A stretch of DNA of 14,931 nt from Succinatimonas hippei. Its GTDB lineage: Bacteria > Pseudomonadota > Gammaproteobacteria > Enterobacterales > Succinivibrionaceae. The notes beneath the pieces were generated by a model. It saw nothing but the letters and a program-made list of their open reading frames with translations. It was not told the DNA's origin and ran no database searches. Both the position numbers and the translations under genes were made by a program. Of this stretch, positions 1 through 6,647 are shown piece by piece (positions within the stretch are counted from its first letter, which is position 1; every line of letters begins with the position of its first letter). The DNA lies in NCBI GenBank assembly GCA_004557545.1, contig SFGV01000048.1, positions 1 to 14,931 of the forward strand, read 5' to 3'.

Positions 1-47
1 TGAACGGCTTGTATACGGGACATGATCTTGCGTTTCGTTAACTCTTC

Positions 48-230
48 AAACTGATCTTACAAGACCAGACGATCCCCGCCGTTCATGTGTCAGAAGGGGA
101 CTTTCTTACGGTTGGAGAGCGGCCGGACAGACGGAAGATTACGGCTCCCGTGTGCTCTCGGACCACTTCATGGTCTGCGCCCCAGCTGACATTGTTAATC
201 TTAGGTGGTGGATTAGTTAATTTCAAAAAT
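48..230 (+). pseudogene. Eroded IS66-like transposase fragment
   Basis: No intact gene is present. The frame from about 48 to 230 reads through LILQDQTIPAVHVSEGDFLTV, then ERPDRRK and SWSAPQLTLL. This order resembles the IS66-family DDE transposase segment around the first catalytic Asp (usually 'vLHaDET..tV', then a charged stretch, then 'APqvtlf'). The DET position reads SEG here, so the catalytic residue is lost. A stop codon (39-41) lies just upstream and the similarity fades after about 230. The stretch 230-360 is AT-rich and shows no gene. The family assignment is by pattern only; a chance resemblance is possible. Confidence 0.35.
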
Positions 231-361
231 CACTTTGTTTTCCTGCAAGGTATGTCACAAAAAACATTCAGACGTGTTATAGCAAAAGGATAACATTCAA
301 TCCCCCCGATCAAAAACACTTAGAAATCCAATAAATAGTCTATTACCTTAAAAAAGTCTGA

Positions 362-723
362 CTGCGGCAGGGGACCTCATACAAGCGTCAGATTTAGGAC
401 GCGACCAAGCCCTACAAGGAACTCTATAACGAGGCTTACAACGCCTAATCAAAGACTCAGAGCATCGTAAACGGCATTAAGAATATTCAGTCGCAGTACA
501 GATCAAGCATTGAGTGGGTAAAGGACAATTACGGCGACAGCGAGTTTTGGAAAATTGCACGTCAATCCAACGCAACCCATTCTCTTGGCTTGAAAGCGCT
601 CAGGCAGCAAACTAGAACGCCTTAAATTATGCCTCAGAGCCTCTGTGGGGTCGCTTCATATTGTCATTACAGAAAAAGAGCCTGCCTATTCAGGTCCGCG
701 TCCCTGGTAGAGAGGTAGCGTGA
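362..723 (+). pseudogene. Broken gene of a conjugation-type operon, family unknown
   Basis: One frame from 362 carries a long, charged, helix-like protein sequence (PYKELYNEAYNA, then NIQSQYRSSIEWVKDN, then DSEFWKIARQSN) interrupted by an in-frame TAG at 395-397 and a TAA at 446-448. Near 620 the sense switches by one frame (NYASEPLWGRF, then SLPIQVRVPGREVA) and ends at TGA 721-723. That stop overlaps the GTG at 720 that opens the next reading frame, the coupling typical of a tightly packed operon. Since the next gene is a VirB1-like lytic transglycosylase, this was probably another component of a type IV secretion/conjugation operon (a VirB5/TrbJ-like role is possible). I do not recognise the family. 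Two stops and one frameshift make it non-functional. Confidence 0.5.
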
Positions 724-1310
724 TGATCTCTGATCTGCCCCCGACAATCCCCATTGATGACGCCCGTATTTACTGCTCAGTTGAGGCGGCAGCAAGGTAT
801 TTCCAGCCATCTGAGCCTGTCTACGCTGTAGCGCTCACCGAGGGCGGAAGACCCGGCGTGGCGGTTGAAAACACTAACGGCACCTGTGATTTGGAGTATA
901 TGCAGTTTAATACCGCGTACCTTAAGACCTTAAGCCATGCCATGCCGGGGTTAAGGCCTCAGATGTCCAGAAAAACAGCTGTTGTCCCTTTCATCTTGCC
1001 GCGTGGCGCATAAGGGGCATCTTGAGGAGGGGAGCGGTGCGGATGTGCTCACAAGGGTTGCCTGGTATTACTCCGGAAGTATTACCGTGTGGACATTTTT
1101 AGTGAACGTCCCGCCTATAGAGGCAGGAGCTTCCTGCTTCAACGAGAACAGCACTGCATACTCCGAAGAGTTGCGGCGACTACGCTCTCTCCACAGGCGT
1201 GAATTCCCGTGCTACCCACGGTATTTGATGAGGTGATACTACCAAATAAGACAACAGGCAACTGTATGGCTTACGTAAATTCGCCATCCCCGCCTCCATC
1301 CCCTGCCTAA
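720..1310 (+). pseudogene. VirB1/TrbN-like lytic transglycosylase, multiply frameshifted
   Basis: Peptidoglycan lytic transglycosylases of this kind open the wall locally for assembly of conjugative type IV secretion systems. The first frame (720 to about 950) has AAARYF, the Glu of ALTEGGRPG at the catalytic position, then ENTNGT and YMQFNTAYLKTL, matching the 'lvEGGrpG..v.NtNGtyDlG.mQfNtayL' pattern. The homology then hops: 950-1015 in another frame (DVQKNSCCPFHLAAWRIR), about 1015-1080 in a third (GHLEEGSGADVLTRVAWYYS, matching 'AAWRIRdHL...gD.wtRAanYHS'), and about 1098-1310 back in the first, with a TGA at 1200-1202 and a proline-rich tail. Three frame changes plus a nonsense codon rule out function. 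It ends 27 bp before the 3' end of the convergent esterase gene. The family call is strong; intactness is excluded. Confidence 0.75.
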
Positions 1311-1337
1311 GAGGTGGAGGACTTCTGGTGGATTAGG

Positions 1338-2018
1338 TTAAAAGCGTTTGTTAACTAAAGCGCGTATACCTTTGGCGCTGCGCCAGTTCTCCGCGTGATT
1401 ATGATCTCCTGAGTTGAGCTCAAAGCGCACAGGAATACCTCTGCTGGATATTAGATCAGCGCAATCCCGCGCCGCGCTCTCAGTCAGGGCCATCTGAGGA
1501 TCCTTGCTGAGTTTCTCGCGATCGCCAACTGAGATATAGACTCGATCAATCTGACCTGTGAATGGAGTCTTTTCAAGATATCCCGTAAACCCCGGATACC
1601 AAAGCGATCCAGAGAAACTTCCGACACGAGAAAAGAGAGTGGTTCTGGTAGCGGTCCACAGTGAGAACATTCCAGCCAGAGAATAACCGCAAAGCACCCT
1701 CAATGATGGAGGATCACTTATGCGCTTCTCCGTCTCCGGGATTATTTCATCAGTCAGAACCTTAAGAAAAGCCTCAGCACCTGGCTTAAACCAGTCTGCC
1801 ATTTTTGAGCTTATATCGGCCTTCCACGGTGTCATGTCGGTAAACCAGCTGAGTCCGTATATGCACACGAGGTGGTGGGTGTGACATGGGATCTTGGCTA
1901 TCTCATGATAGAGATCATCGCATCTGTCCTCATAGAGCAGGGTGTAAACACATGGCAGATTGTCACCCTGTCCTGAATACAGTCTGATCTTGTATTGCGC
2001 TTTGCTAAACTCTTCCAT
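1338..2018 (-). CDS. Alpha/beta-hydrolase esterase (putative esterase/Fes-like family)
   Basis: A cytoplasmic serine hydrolase of the 'putative esterase' type (enterochelin esterase/esterase D-like); the natural ester substrate cannot be read from the sequence. The nucleophile elbow is CGYSLAG, followed by SFSGSLWYPG, the usual post-elbow strand and oxyanion region. A plausible acid residue is in SVGDREK and the catalytic His is in SGDHNHAENW, giving the Ser-Asp-His order expected. No signal peptide is seen. The frame stays open upstream to a TTG at 2069 (243 codons), but I prefer the ATG at 2018 (226 codons, starting MEEFSKAQYKIRL) because the domain begins just after it; neither start has a convincing ribosome binding site. 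It stands alone: the transglycosylase pseudogene converges on its 3' end and an AT-rich gap lies upstream. Confidence 0.75.
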   Translation of the reverse strand: MEEFSKAQYKIRLYSGQGDNLPCVYTLLYEDRCDDLYHEIAKIPCHTHHLVCIYGLSWFTDMTPWKADISSKMADWFKPGAEAFLKVLTDEIIPETEKRISDPPSLRVLCGYSLAGMFSLWTATRTTLFSRVGSFSGSLWYPGFTGYLEKTPFTGQIDRVYISVGDREKLSKDPQMALTESAARDCADLISSRGIPVRFELNSGDHNHAENWRSAKGIRALVNKRF

Positions 2019-2190
2019 GCCCTGCTTTTTGATTAAGTTTCGACCGACTTTTAAAATTTTCAGTTCCAATGGCTTAATAAATAGTACATTATCACAGTGT
2101 GTTTTGGAAAAACATCATAGTTTTATATTTTATATTTGTTATTCAATTAGTTAATTTTAAGTATAGTGCTTTTTTAGCTGAAAATATACT

Positions 2191-2222
2191 AAAAAACCGG
2201 TTCTTAGGCGAGCCGGTTTTTT
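2191..2222 (-). terminator. Bidirectional-type rho-independent terminator of the symporter gene
   Basis: AAAAAACCGG (2191-2200) pairs with CCGGTTTTTT (2213-2222); three further pairs, one a G-T wobble, close a TTAGGC loop. On the minus strand the GC stem is followed by a T run, 24 bp downstream of the symporter stop codon. The T-run/A-run symmetry means it could also work on the plus strand. Confidence 0.85.
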
Positions 2223-2245
2223 TTTGAATGTATCAGAGTTCTGAA

Positions 2246-3886
2246 TTACCAGAAGACCGCGTACAGAACAGCAACGATGATCATGACCGCGTAGGCTGCG
2301 ACAGCGAAGCCGCCGGATGTCTTGAAGGTATCGGATGTAAGAACGATGCCCTTAGGATCGTCGTCATTCTCGGAGGTAGCCAGTGAGACGAAGACGATGG
2401 TGGCGATGGTAAGCACGCATGTGTACATCATCTGATCCATGAACGGCATGCCAAGAGGCAGGAACTTTAAGAGCAGAGCGATAGGGATTGATGCCAGAAC
2501 ACCAATGATCGCGCCCTTTGAAGTGGTGTGCTTCCAGAACAGACCGCAGAGGAAGACCGCCAGGATGCCCGGGCTGACGAGGCCGGTGTATTCCTGAATG
2601 TACTGGAAGGCCTGATCGAGTACACCGAGCATAGGAGCTACGAATACCGCGATGACCAGAGCGACAACAGCGGTCAGACGGCCGATGTTGACGAGCTTGA
2701 GCTCGGAGGCGTTCTTGTCAATGTAGGTCTTGTAGATATCCATGGTGAAGATGGTCGCGGTGGAGTTGAGCATCGAGGCCAGGGAGGACACGATGGCGGC
2801 GGCCAGAGCGGCGAATACCAGACCCTTGAAGCCAATAGGCAGGAACTGCGCTACCCAAGGATAAGCGCGGTCAGCGTGCTCGAGGCTAGGTATGGTGTCA
2901 ACGTTGCTCACCAGGGCGCCGTAGGCGTTGGCCAGCTGCTCGTGCAGGGCAGGGTCATTGATGATCACATAAGCGGCGATACCGGGGAGAACCACGATGA
3001 TCGGGGTGATGAGCTTTAAGAAGGCCGCGAAAGCGAGACCCTTCTGAGCCTCATCAAGGCTCTTGGATGCGAAGGTACGCTGAATGATGTACTGGTTGAA
3101 GCCCCAGTAATAGAGGTTGGCCACCCACATACCGCCGATGAGTACCGCGATACCAGGGAGGTTCTTGAACTGAGGATCACCCTGATCGAGGATCATCTTG
3201 AAGTGGTCAGGGGCGACATCCATCATGTGTGACAGACCGCCGAAGAAGCCGGCATCACCACCGACGAAGCTTACTGAAAGGTAAGTAGTTGCGAAACCAC
3301 CGATGATCAGAACCGCGACCTGAATAACGTCAGTCCATACAACTGATGAAAGTCCGCCGTAGACGGAGTAAATCATAGCGAAGAGCGCCAGGCCGATTAC
3401 GGTGTACATCATAGGGATACCCATGATGATCTGAAGCGCGGTGCCGCCTAAGTAGAGCACTGAGGACAGGTTTACGAAGATGTACAAGCAGATCCAGAAC
3501 ACCGCGAGGATGGTCTTTAAGGTCTGGTTGAAGCGCTTCTCAACGAACTCAGGGATGGTGTAAATGCCCTGCTTGATGAAGATCGGCATAAAGAACTTGG
3601 CGACGAGTAACAGCGTGATCGCGGCCATCCACTCGTAGGCTGAAATTCCAAGGCCGATAACAAAGCCGGAACCTGACATGCCGATGAACTGCTCGGCGGA
3701 GATGTTGGCGGCGATAAGCGAGGCGCCTACTGCCCACCAGGGGATTGACTTGCCGGCCAGGAAGTAGCCTTCGGTCGAAGCCCTGTTCTTTCTTGAGGCG
3801 GTCAGACCAACCGCGACGATGACAATGGCGTATACGGCAAAGATGATCCAGTCAATTGTCGCAAGGCCCTGTTGTGTAGTTTCCAT
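2246..3886 (-). CDS. sglT: Sodium/sugar (galactose-type) symporter, vSGLT-like, SSS family
   Basis: An inner-membrane solute:sodium symporter that imports a hexose, probably galactose or glucose, with Na+. It is close to Vibrio vSGLT throughout: STEGYFLAGKSIPWWAVGAS, NISAEQFIGMSGSG, TIPEFVEKRFN, NLYYWGFNQYIIQRT, SSLASMLNSTATIF and FQYIQEYTGLVSPGIL. At 546 residues it matches the usual length (vSGLT is about 543). By alignment from memory, the Na+ site (A364, S367, S368), inner gate Tyr (Y260) and most sugar-contacting residues (Q66, E85, N257, K291, Q431) are kept, while the position of vSGLT Ser91 is Ala88. I chose the ATG at 3886 (AAAGGT upstream, matching vSGLT N-terminus) rather than an open frame extending to 3940. 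It is transcribed alone, from a promoter with a GalR/LacI-type operator, and ends at the terminator at 2191-2222. Confidence 0.93.
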   Translation of the reverse strand: METTQQGLATIDWIIFAVYAIVIVAVGLTASRKNRASTEGYFLAGKSIPWWAVGASLIAANISAEQFIGMSGSGFVIGLGISAYEWMAAITLLLVAKFFMPIFIKQGIYTIPEFVEKRFNQTLKTILAVFWICLYIFVNLSSVLYLGGTALQIIMGIPMMYTVIGLALFAMIYSVYGGLSSVVWTDVIQVAVLIIGGFATTYLSVSFVGGDAGFFGGLSHMMDVAPDHFKMILDQGDPQFKNLPGIAVLIGGMWVANLYYWGFNQYIIQRTFASKSLDEAQKGLAFAAFLKLITPIIVVLPGIAAYVIINDPALHEQLANAYGALVSNVDTIPSLEHADRAYPWVAQFLPIGFKGLVFAALAAAIVSSLASMLNSTATIFTMDIYKTYIDKNASELKLVNIGRLTAVVALVIAVFVAPMLGVLDQAFQYIQEYTGLVSPGILAVFLCGLFWKHTTSKGAIIGVLASIPIALLLKFLPLGMPFMDQMMYTCVLTIATIVFVSLATSENDDDPKGIVLTSDTFKTSGGFAVAAYAVMIIVAVLYAVFW

Positions 3887-4064
3887 ATATTTACCTTTGT
3901 ATGTTGATTTTTCTTCCCCACAGAGGGGCTCTCCCTGCACGTCAGGCCAAGGTCAGCTTTCCGGCAAGGGGTCCGTGTAAGGCGGTAACCCGACACAGAA
4001 TGGGTATCATGTACCCCGCGTACCTGCTATACGCAGACAAAGCGTAACGCAAGTAAACGTTTAC
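3887..4064 (-). promoter_or_regulatory. Long structured 5' leader of the symporter mRNA
   Basis: About 180 nt separate the predicted transcription start from the ATG. On the minus strand the leader contains small GC-rich hairpins such as GGGTA-CATGA-TACCC (near 4005-4020) and CCCC-TCTGT-GGGG (near 3916-3930), the latter about 30 nt before the start codon. No known riboswitch class is recognised. It may simply be an untranslated leader, or it may provide post-transcriptional control. Confidence 0.35.
4053..4064 (-). promoter_or_regulatory. GalR/LacI-family operator palindrome
   Basis: GTAAACGTTTAC is a perfect 12-bp palindrome, with a central CG step and the GTAAnCGnTTnC pattern typical of GalR/GalS and other LacI-family repressor sites. 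It sits at about +1 to +12 relative to the predicted start, where a bound repressor would block initiation. This fits sugar-inducible control of the downstream symporter. The regulator itself is not in the window. Confidence 0.65.
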
Positions 4065-4070
4065 ATCGAA

Positions 4071-4098
4071 ATTATATTTATGGTCAGGCGACATGCAA
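4071..4098 (-). promoter_or_regulatory. Sigma70-type promoter of the symporter gene
   Basis: On the minus strand TTGCAT (4098-4093) and TATAAT (4076-4071) are separated by 16 bp. The -10 box is a perfect consensus and the -35 matches TTGACA at four of six positions. The operator palindrome begins about 6 bp downstream of the -10 box. Confidence 0.65.
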
Positions 4099-4134
4099 GT
4101 TAATCCCCGGACCTTAAAAAACACACTTTTTTGA

Positions 4135-4560
4135 CCTTAATTCTCTGGAATATTTTCAACCTCCATCTGGACGGACATATTTTTTAAGAAAACTATTTTC
4201 ATTTTGAAAAGGCTCATAAAAAAGCAATTGAATATTTCTAAAGACGAGTTCTGTGAATTTGCTCAAACGCTTGATGGCTATGGCTCTTTTTAAATCCAAA
4301 TTGTAATGAATATAAAAAATATAATAAGAGTAATATCCTGATAATTAAGGATAAAATCGCAAAAGCCAATTTATTGGATTTGTGATCCCAGTCAAAAATA
4401 ACTAATCACAATGCCAGTGTAGGTATTACATATTGATATATAAGAGTTATTTATAATTTTTGGAAACTATTATCGTATTTATCCCATTGTAATTCCATAT
4501 TTTAATAGTCAGCGAGGATTGTGTGCCAAAACGCGTGTATTTGACCTTCCATTCACACCA
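4135..4560. other. AT-rich intergenic region without an identifiable gene
   Basis: This stretch between the symporter promoter and the HNH operon is clearly more AT-rich than the genes on either side. The only gene-like item is a 29-codon plus-strand frame at 4204-4293 opening with TTG and containing NISKDEFCEFAQTLDGYGSF; it has no ribosome binding site and is probably a remnant or chance. A small dyad (ATCCT...AGGAT, near 4335-4352) has no T run behind it. AT richness next to a candidate restriction gene is compatible with horizontally acquired DNA. Confidence 0.4.
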
Positions 4561-4563
4561 TAG

Positions 4564-4614
4564 TCATTTCAAAGGTTAGAATTCATTCAGTTGCTCAAAG
4601 AGTTTTTGAAATGA
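4564..4614 (+). repeat. 10-bp inverted repeat just upstream of the HNH operon
   Basis: TCATTTCAAA (4564-4573) is exactly complementary to TTTGAAATGA (4605-4614), separated by 31 nt. The right arm ends 19 bp before the ATG at 4634, so the pair could act as a spaced operator or as an mRNA hairpin near the start. Its function is not known. Confidence 0.5.
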
Positions 4615-4633
4615 ACTTTGTATAAGGACTGAT

Positions 4634-5644
4634 ATGGAGCTTCCTGAGAGAGTGTACCTGGTCGGGGTTCCTTACCCCTGGTATCAGGCTATCAAAGCCC
4701 ACTACATAGTAAGCGGGTCCAAGAGCGTTAACTGCTGGACCTCATTGTCCGAGAGTTCGGATTTCAAAGGACCGATCCCGGATCCGGGATCACTTGTTCT
4801 GTTCACAGTAAAGCGCAATGGGCAGGAGTTTATCTGCGGCGGTGGCTTTTATTGTGTCAGCAGAACCCTTGAGCCCTCAAAGGCCTGGGATCTTTTTGGC
4901 GTGAACAACGGCGCTGACAGCTATCAGGATTTTCTCTCCCAGCTTAAGGAGGCGGGATGGAAGGATGGCGAGAAAATGGTCTCAAATGAGCTTAACGGCT
5001 GCTTCGCCTTCTCGCGCCATGAGTCCTACCCGATCCCAAAACAGCTTGAGGTCAATGTGGAAACCGGCAGCACCATCTGGTATTCGCTGGACAGCCCGCA
5101 GGGACGTTTTCTGGCGCTGGTCGCCATGCAACGCCGCTCTCCGCACCTCAGGCCCGGAACCTTTAATAATGAATGGCCGGGGATCTACCTCATGGCCGCC
5201 GAGAAGCACGCCCGTGATTACTCCATAGTGTTCTTCACGCAGATGCTCAGGGCCTATGATTTCCGCTGTGCCATCACAGGCGACCGCACCCAGCCGCTTT
5301 TGGATGTGGCGCATATCAGAACCTTTTATGACGAGCGCTTTACAAGACCCGGAAACGGCATAGTGATGCGCACAGATATTCACAGGCTCTTCTCCCAGGG
5401 CTACATTACCTGCGAGTACAGTTCTGACAACGAGGTAATCGTCATTGTCTCAAAGGATCTCGTGGTGCAGGGCGGACGCGAGTACATGAAATACGACGGG
5501 GTAAAGCTCCTGATGCCTGATGACAGGGCAATGTGGCCAAACCGCGATTATCTTGTGTGGCACCATGAAAGGCGTTTTGAGAACTGGCTGCGCTTTGGCG
5601 CGGTCAGGCCCGCGACGGAGAATCAGGGGACGGTATCGGTATGA
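4634..5644 (+). CDS. HNH endonuclease with PUA-like N-terminal region; candidate modification-dependent restriction enzyme
   Basis: The C-terminal part (about 205-265) is an HNH nuclease of the HNH_2 type: C212 in RCAITGDRTQPLLDVAHI, H227 in VAHI, N241 in PGNGIVM and H250 in DIHRLF, in the normal spacing for the beta-beta-alpha-metal fold. The N-terminal part (about 5-160), with LVLFTVKRNGQEFICGGGFY, the SKAWDLFGVNNG motif and a following helix, resembles the PUA/ASCH/EVE-like modules fused to HNH domains in type IV-like restriction enzymes that read modified bases. I infer DNA cleavage guided by base modification; the exact target is not visible. AAGGA precedes the ATG at good spacing. The last bases overlap the next gene by ATGA, so the two are translationally coupled. 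There is no methyltransferase neighbour, which suits a modification-dependent enzyme. Confidence 0.8.
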   Translation: MELPERVYLVGVPYPWYQAIKAHYIVSGSKSVNCWTSLSESSDFKGPIPDPGSLVLFTVKRNGQEFICGGGFYCVSRTLEPSKAWDLFGVNNGADSYQDFLSQLKEAGWKDGEKMVSNELNGCFAFSRHESYPIPKQLEVNVETGSTIWYSLDSPQGRFLALVAMQRRSPHLRPGTFNNEWPGIYLMAAEKHARDYSIVFFTQMLRAYDFRCAITGDRTQPLLDVAHIRTFYDERFTRPGNGIVMRTDIHRLFSQGYITCEYSSDNEVIVIVSKDLVVQGGREYMKYDGVKLLMPDDRAMWPNRDYLVWHHERRFENWLRFGAVRPATENQGTVSV

Positions 5645-6282
5645 GAATTGCTGTAATTGGCGCCGGGACTGATGCCGGCAAAATGATTGTGTCAGAGGCT
5701 GAGAAGAAAGGAATTCAGGTAGTCTCGGTGGTAGAGGATCCGTCAGTGATGCCAGGAAGCGGTCCTGTGGTGATCAAGGATTTCAGAACACTTGAGCGTG
5801 GTGATCTTGATGGGGTGCACGCGGTAGTGGACGCCGTCTCCTTTCCCGGGATCTCAAGATACAGTTCTGACGATCTTCCGCTGTGGCACCTAGGCTCGAT
5901 ACTCTCAGGCACTGACAGCTCGATGCTGGTCCTTGGCGCTACCTCATGTCTTTACTCTGACAGCTCCAGGAAATCTCTGGTGCTTGATGACTGCTGTTAT
6001 ACCCAGATCGACAATGAGCAGACATTAAGGCTTTGCGCAACCGCGGTTAAAAGACTGCGCGCCGAGCATACCTTCAAGTGGACACTGCTCTGTCCGCCTC
6101 TGGTGCTTGATACCGTAGGGTACGCAACCGGCAAATTCGTCTTTGGAGACGATGTGTTGCCGATGAGCGTTGATGGCAGCAGCTATATCTGTCTTGCTGA
6201 TTTTGCCAAGGCAAGCGTGGATCTCTTAATCCGCGGCCTTAAGCCTTCAAGCGTTATTTCAGTCAGAAGTGAAAAAAAATGA
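5641..6282 (+). CDS. Rossmann-fold NAD(P)-binding protein (NAD(P)H-binding/NmrA-like, atypical SDR)
   Basis: This 213-residue protein opens with a beta-alpha-beta dinucleotide motif, MRIAVIGAGTDAGKMIVSEA, giving G7-x-G9-x-x-x-G13, the pattern of atypical short-chain dehydrogenases. The rest follows the YwnB/NmrA-like plan: an acidic-loop strand (VVSVVED), a second-sheet strand with DAVVDAV-type sequence (HAVVDAVSFPG), LVLGATSCLY, and a helix with RLRAEHTFKWTLLCPP, where this family has 'wTilrPp'. No classical YxxxK pair is evident, so a regulatory or sensor-like use of the cofactor is as possible as catalysis. Its start codon overlaps the HNH gene's stop (ATGA), so it is the second gene of that operon, an uncommon pairing. 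The substrate is unknown. Confidence 0.75.
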   Translation: MRIAVIGAGTDAGKMIVSEAEKKGIQVVSVVEDPSVMPGSGPVVIKDFRTLERGDLDGVHAVVDAVSFPGISRYSSDDLPLWHLGSILSGTDSSMLVLGATSCLYSDSSRKSLVLDDCCYTQIDNEQTLRLCATAVKRLRAEHTFKWTLLCPPLVLDTVGYATGKFVFGDDVLPMSVDGSSYICLADFAKASVDLLIRGLKPSSVISVRSEKK

Positions 6283-6323
6283 AACGATAAAGATACGAAC
6301 GTTAGTAGGAACATTAAAGAGAT

Positions 6324-6380
6324 GGTTCTAGCGTCTGCTGGAGCCATGTACGAAATGACTCCAGTCAGGAGGCTAGAACT
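6324..6380 (+). ncRNA. Structured RNA element ahead of a mini-ORF
   Basis: GTTCTAGC (6325-6332) pairs perfectly with GCTAGAAC (6372-6379), and an outer G-T wobble can extend it. Inside, CTGGAG (6338-6343) pairs with CTCCAG (6359-6364) around a 15-nt loop. The two nested stems form a stable leader about 30 nt before the ATG at 6411. It lacks a terminal T run, so it is not a terminator. It could be a 5' UTR structure of the mini-ORF transcript or part of a small RNA. No known family is recognised. Confidence 0.5.
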
Positions 6381-6410
6381 TAAGTCACATTCTTGATAAA
6401 GGACTTTTAT

Positions 6411-6478
6411 ATGAAGTGCCTTAATCGTTGTGATAGTGGTTTTAGTTATCCTGTCCGTGATTAACGTCGCATGGTAAG
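6411..6478 (+). pseudogene. Ibs-like small hydrophobic peptide gene, one base out of frame (candidate type I toxin)
   Basis: An ATG at 6411 has a good Shine-Dalgarno (AAAGGA, 6398-6403). Read literally it gives a 17-codon peptide (MKCLNRCDSGFSYPVRD) ending at TAA 6462-6464. Shifting by one base after the third codon instead gives LIVVIVVLVILSVINVAW and a stop at 6476-6478. With the MKC before it, this makes a peptide of about 21 residues with the look of the Ibs type I toxins (M-M-K/R then a hydrophobic run ending near an aromatic residue). That a chance frame would be so uniformly hydrophobic and end so neatly is unlikely, so I read this as a toxin-like small membrane protein with a one-base lesion or sequencing error. 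The structured leader upstream and the terminator downstream support a dedicated small transcription unit. Confidence 0.45.
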
Positions 6479-6493
6479 CTAACTAGTACCACA

Positions 6494-6535
6494 GAGGGCG
6501 TAAGGCGCAAGCTTTGCGCCCTCACTTTTAATTTT
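6494..6535 (+). terminator. Rho-independent terminator of the mini-ORF unit
   Basis: GGCGCAA (6504-6510) pairs with TTGCGCC (6514-6520) around a GCT loop; alternatively GAGGGCG (6494-6500) pairs with CGCCCTC (6517-6523). Both are followed by the T-rich stretch TTTTAATTTT (6526-6535). The two stems are mutually exclusive. Confidence 0.7.
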
Positions 6536-6599
6536 AGAGTCTCAGTCCCTGATTTTCAACTCTGCATTAACGGTCTTTCCATCCATAAATGAAGATAAA

Positions 6600-6623
6600 A
6601 AAGCCTCTCACAGGAGAGGCTTT
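6600..6623 (-). terminator. Rho-independent terminator of nhaC
   Basis: AAAGCCTCTC (6600-6609) and GAGAGGCTTT (6614-6623) form a 10-bp stem with an ACAG loop. On the minus strand the stem runs into a T tract, about 25 bp after the nhaC stop. Confidence 0.85.
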
Positions 6624-6647
6624 AGAATGCTTAAAGAGGTTTAGCTG

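Noticed and set aside
1..85. Inverted repeat TGAACGGC (1-8) and GCCGTTCA (78-85), possible transposon end.
   Set aside because: Only 8 bp, and the interval lies in the probable IS66-like transposase fragment, so it is likely chance.
1293..1320. Hairpin CCTCCATC/GGTGGAGG near the esterase 3' end, resembling an IS605-type right end or a terminator.
   Set aside because: There is no TCAA-like end or guide tetranucleotide as at 14898-14931, no T run on either strand, and the left arm overlaps the proline-rich tail of the transglycosylase pseudogene.
2528..3019. Long plus-strand open frame of 163 codons inside the symporter gene.
   Set aside because: It is antisense to strongly conserved vSGLT coding sequence and its composition reflects the reversed codons.
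4982..5383. Minus-strand open frame of 133 codons within the HNH gene.
   Set aside because: It lies antisense to the conserved HNH domain, has no ribosome binding site and no recognisable motif.
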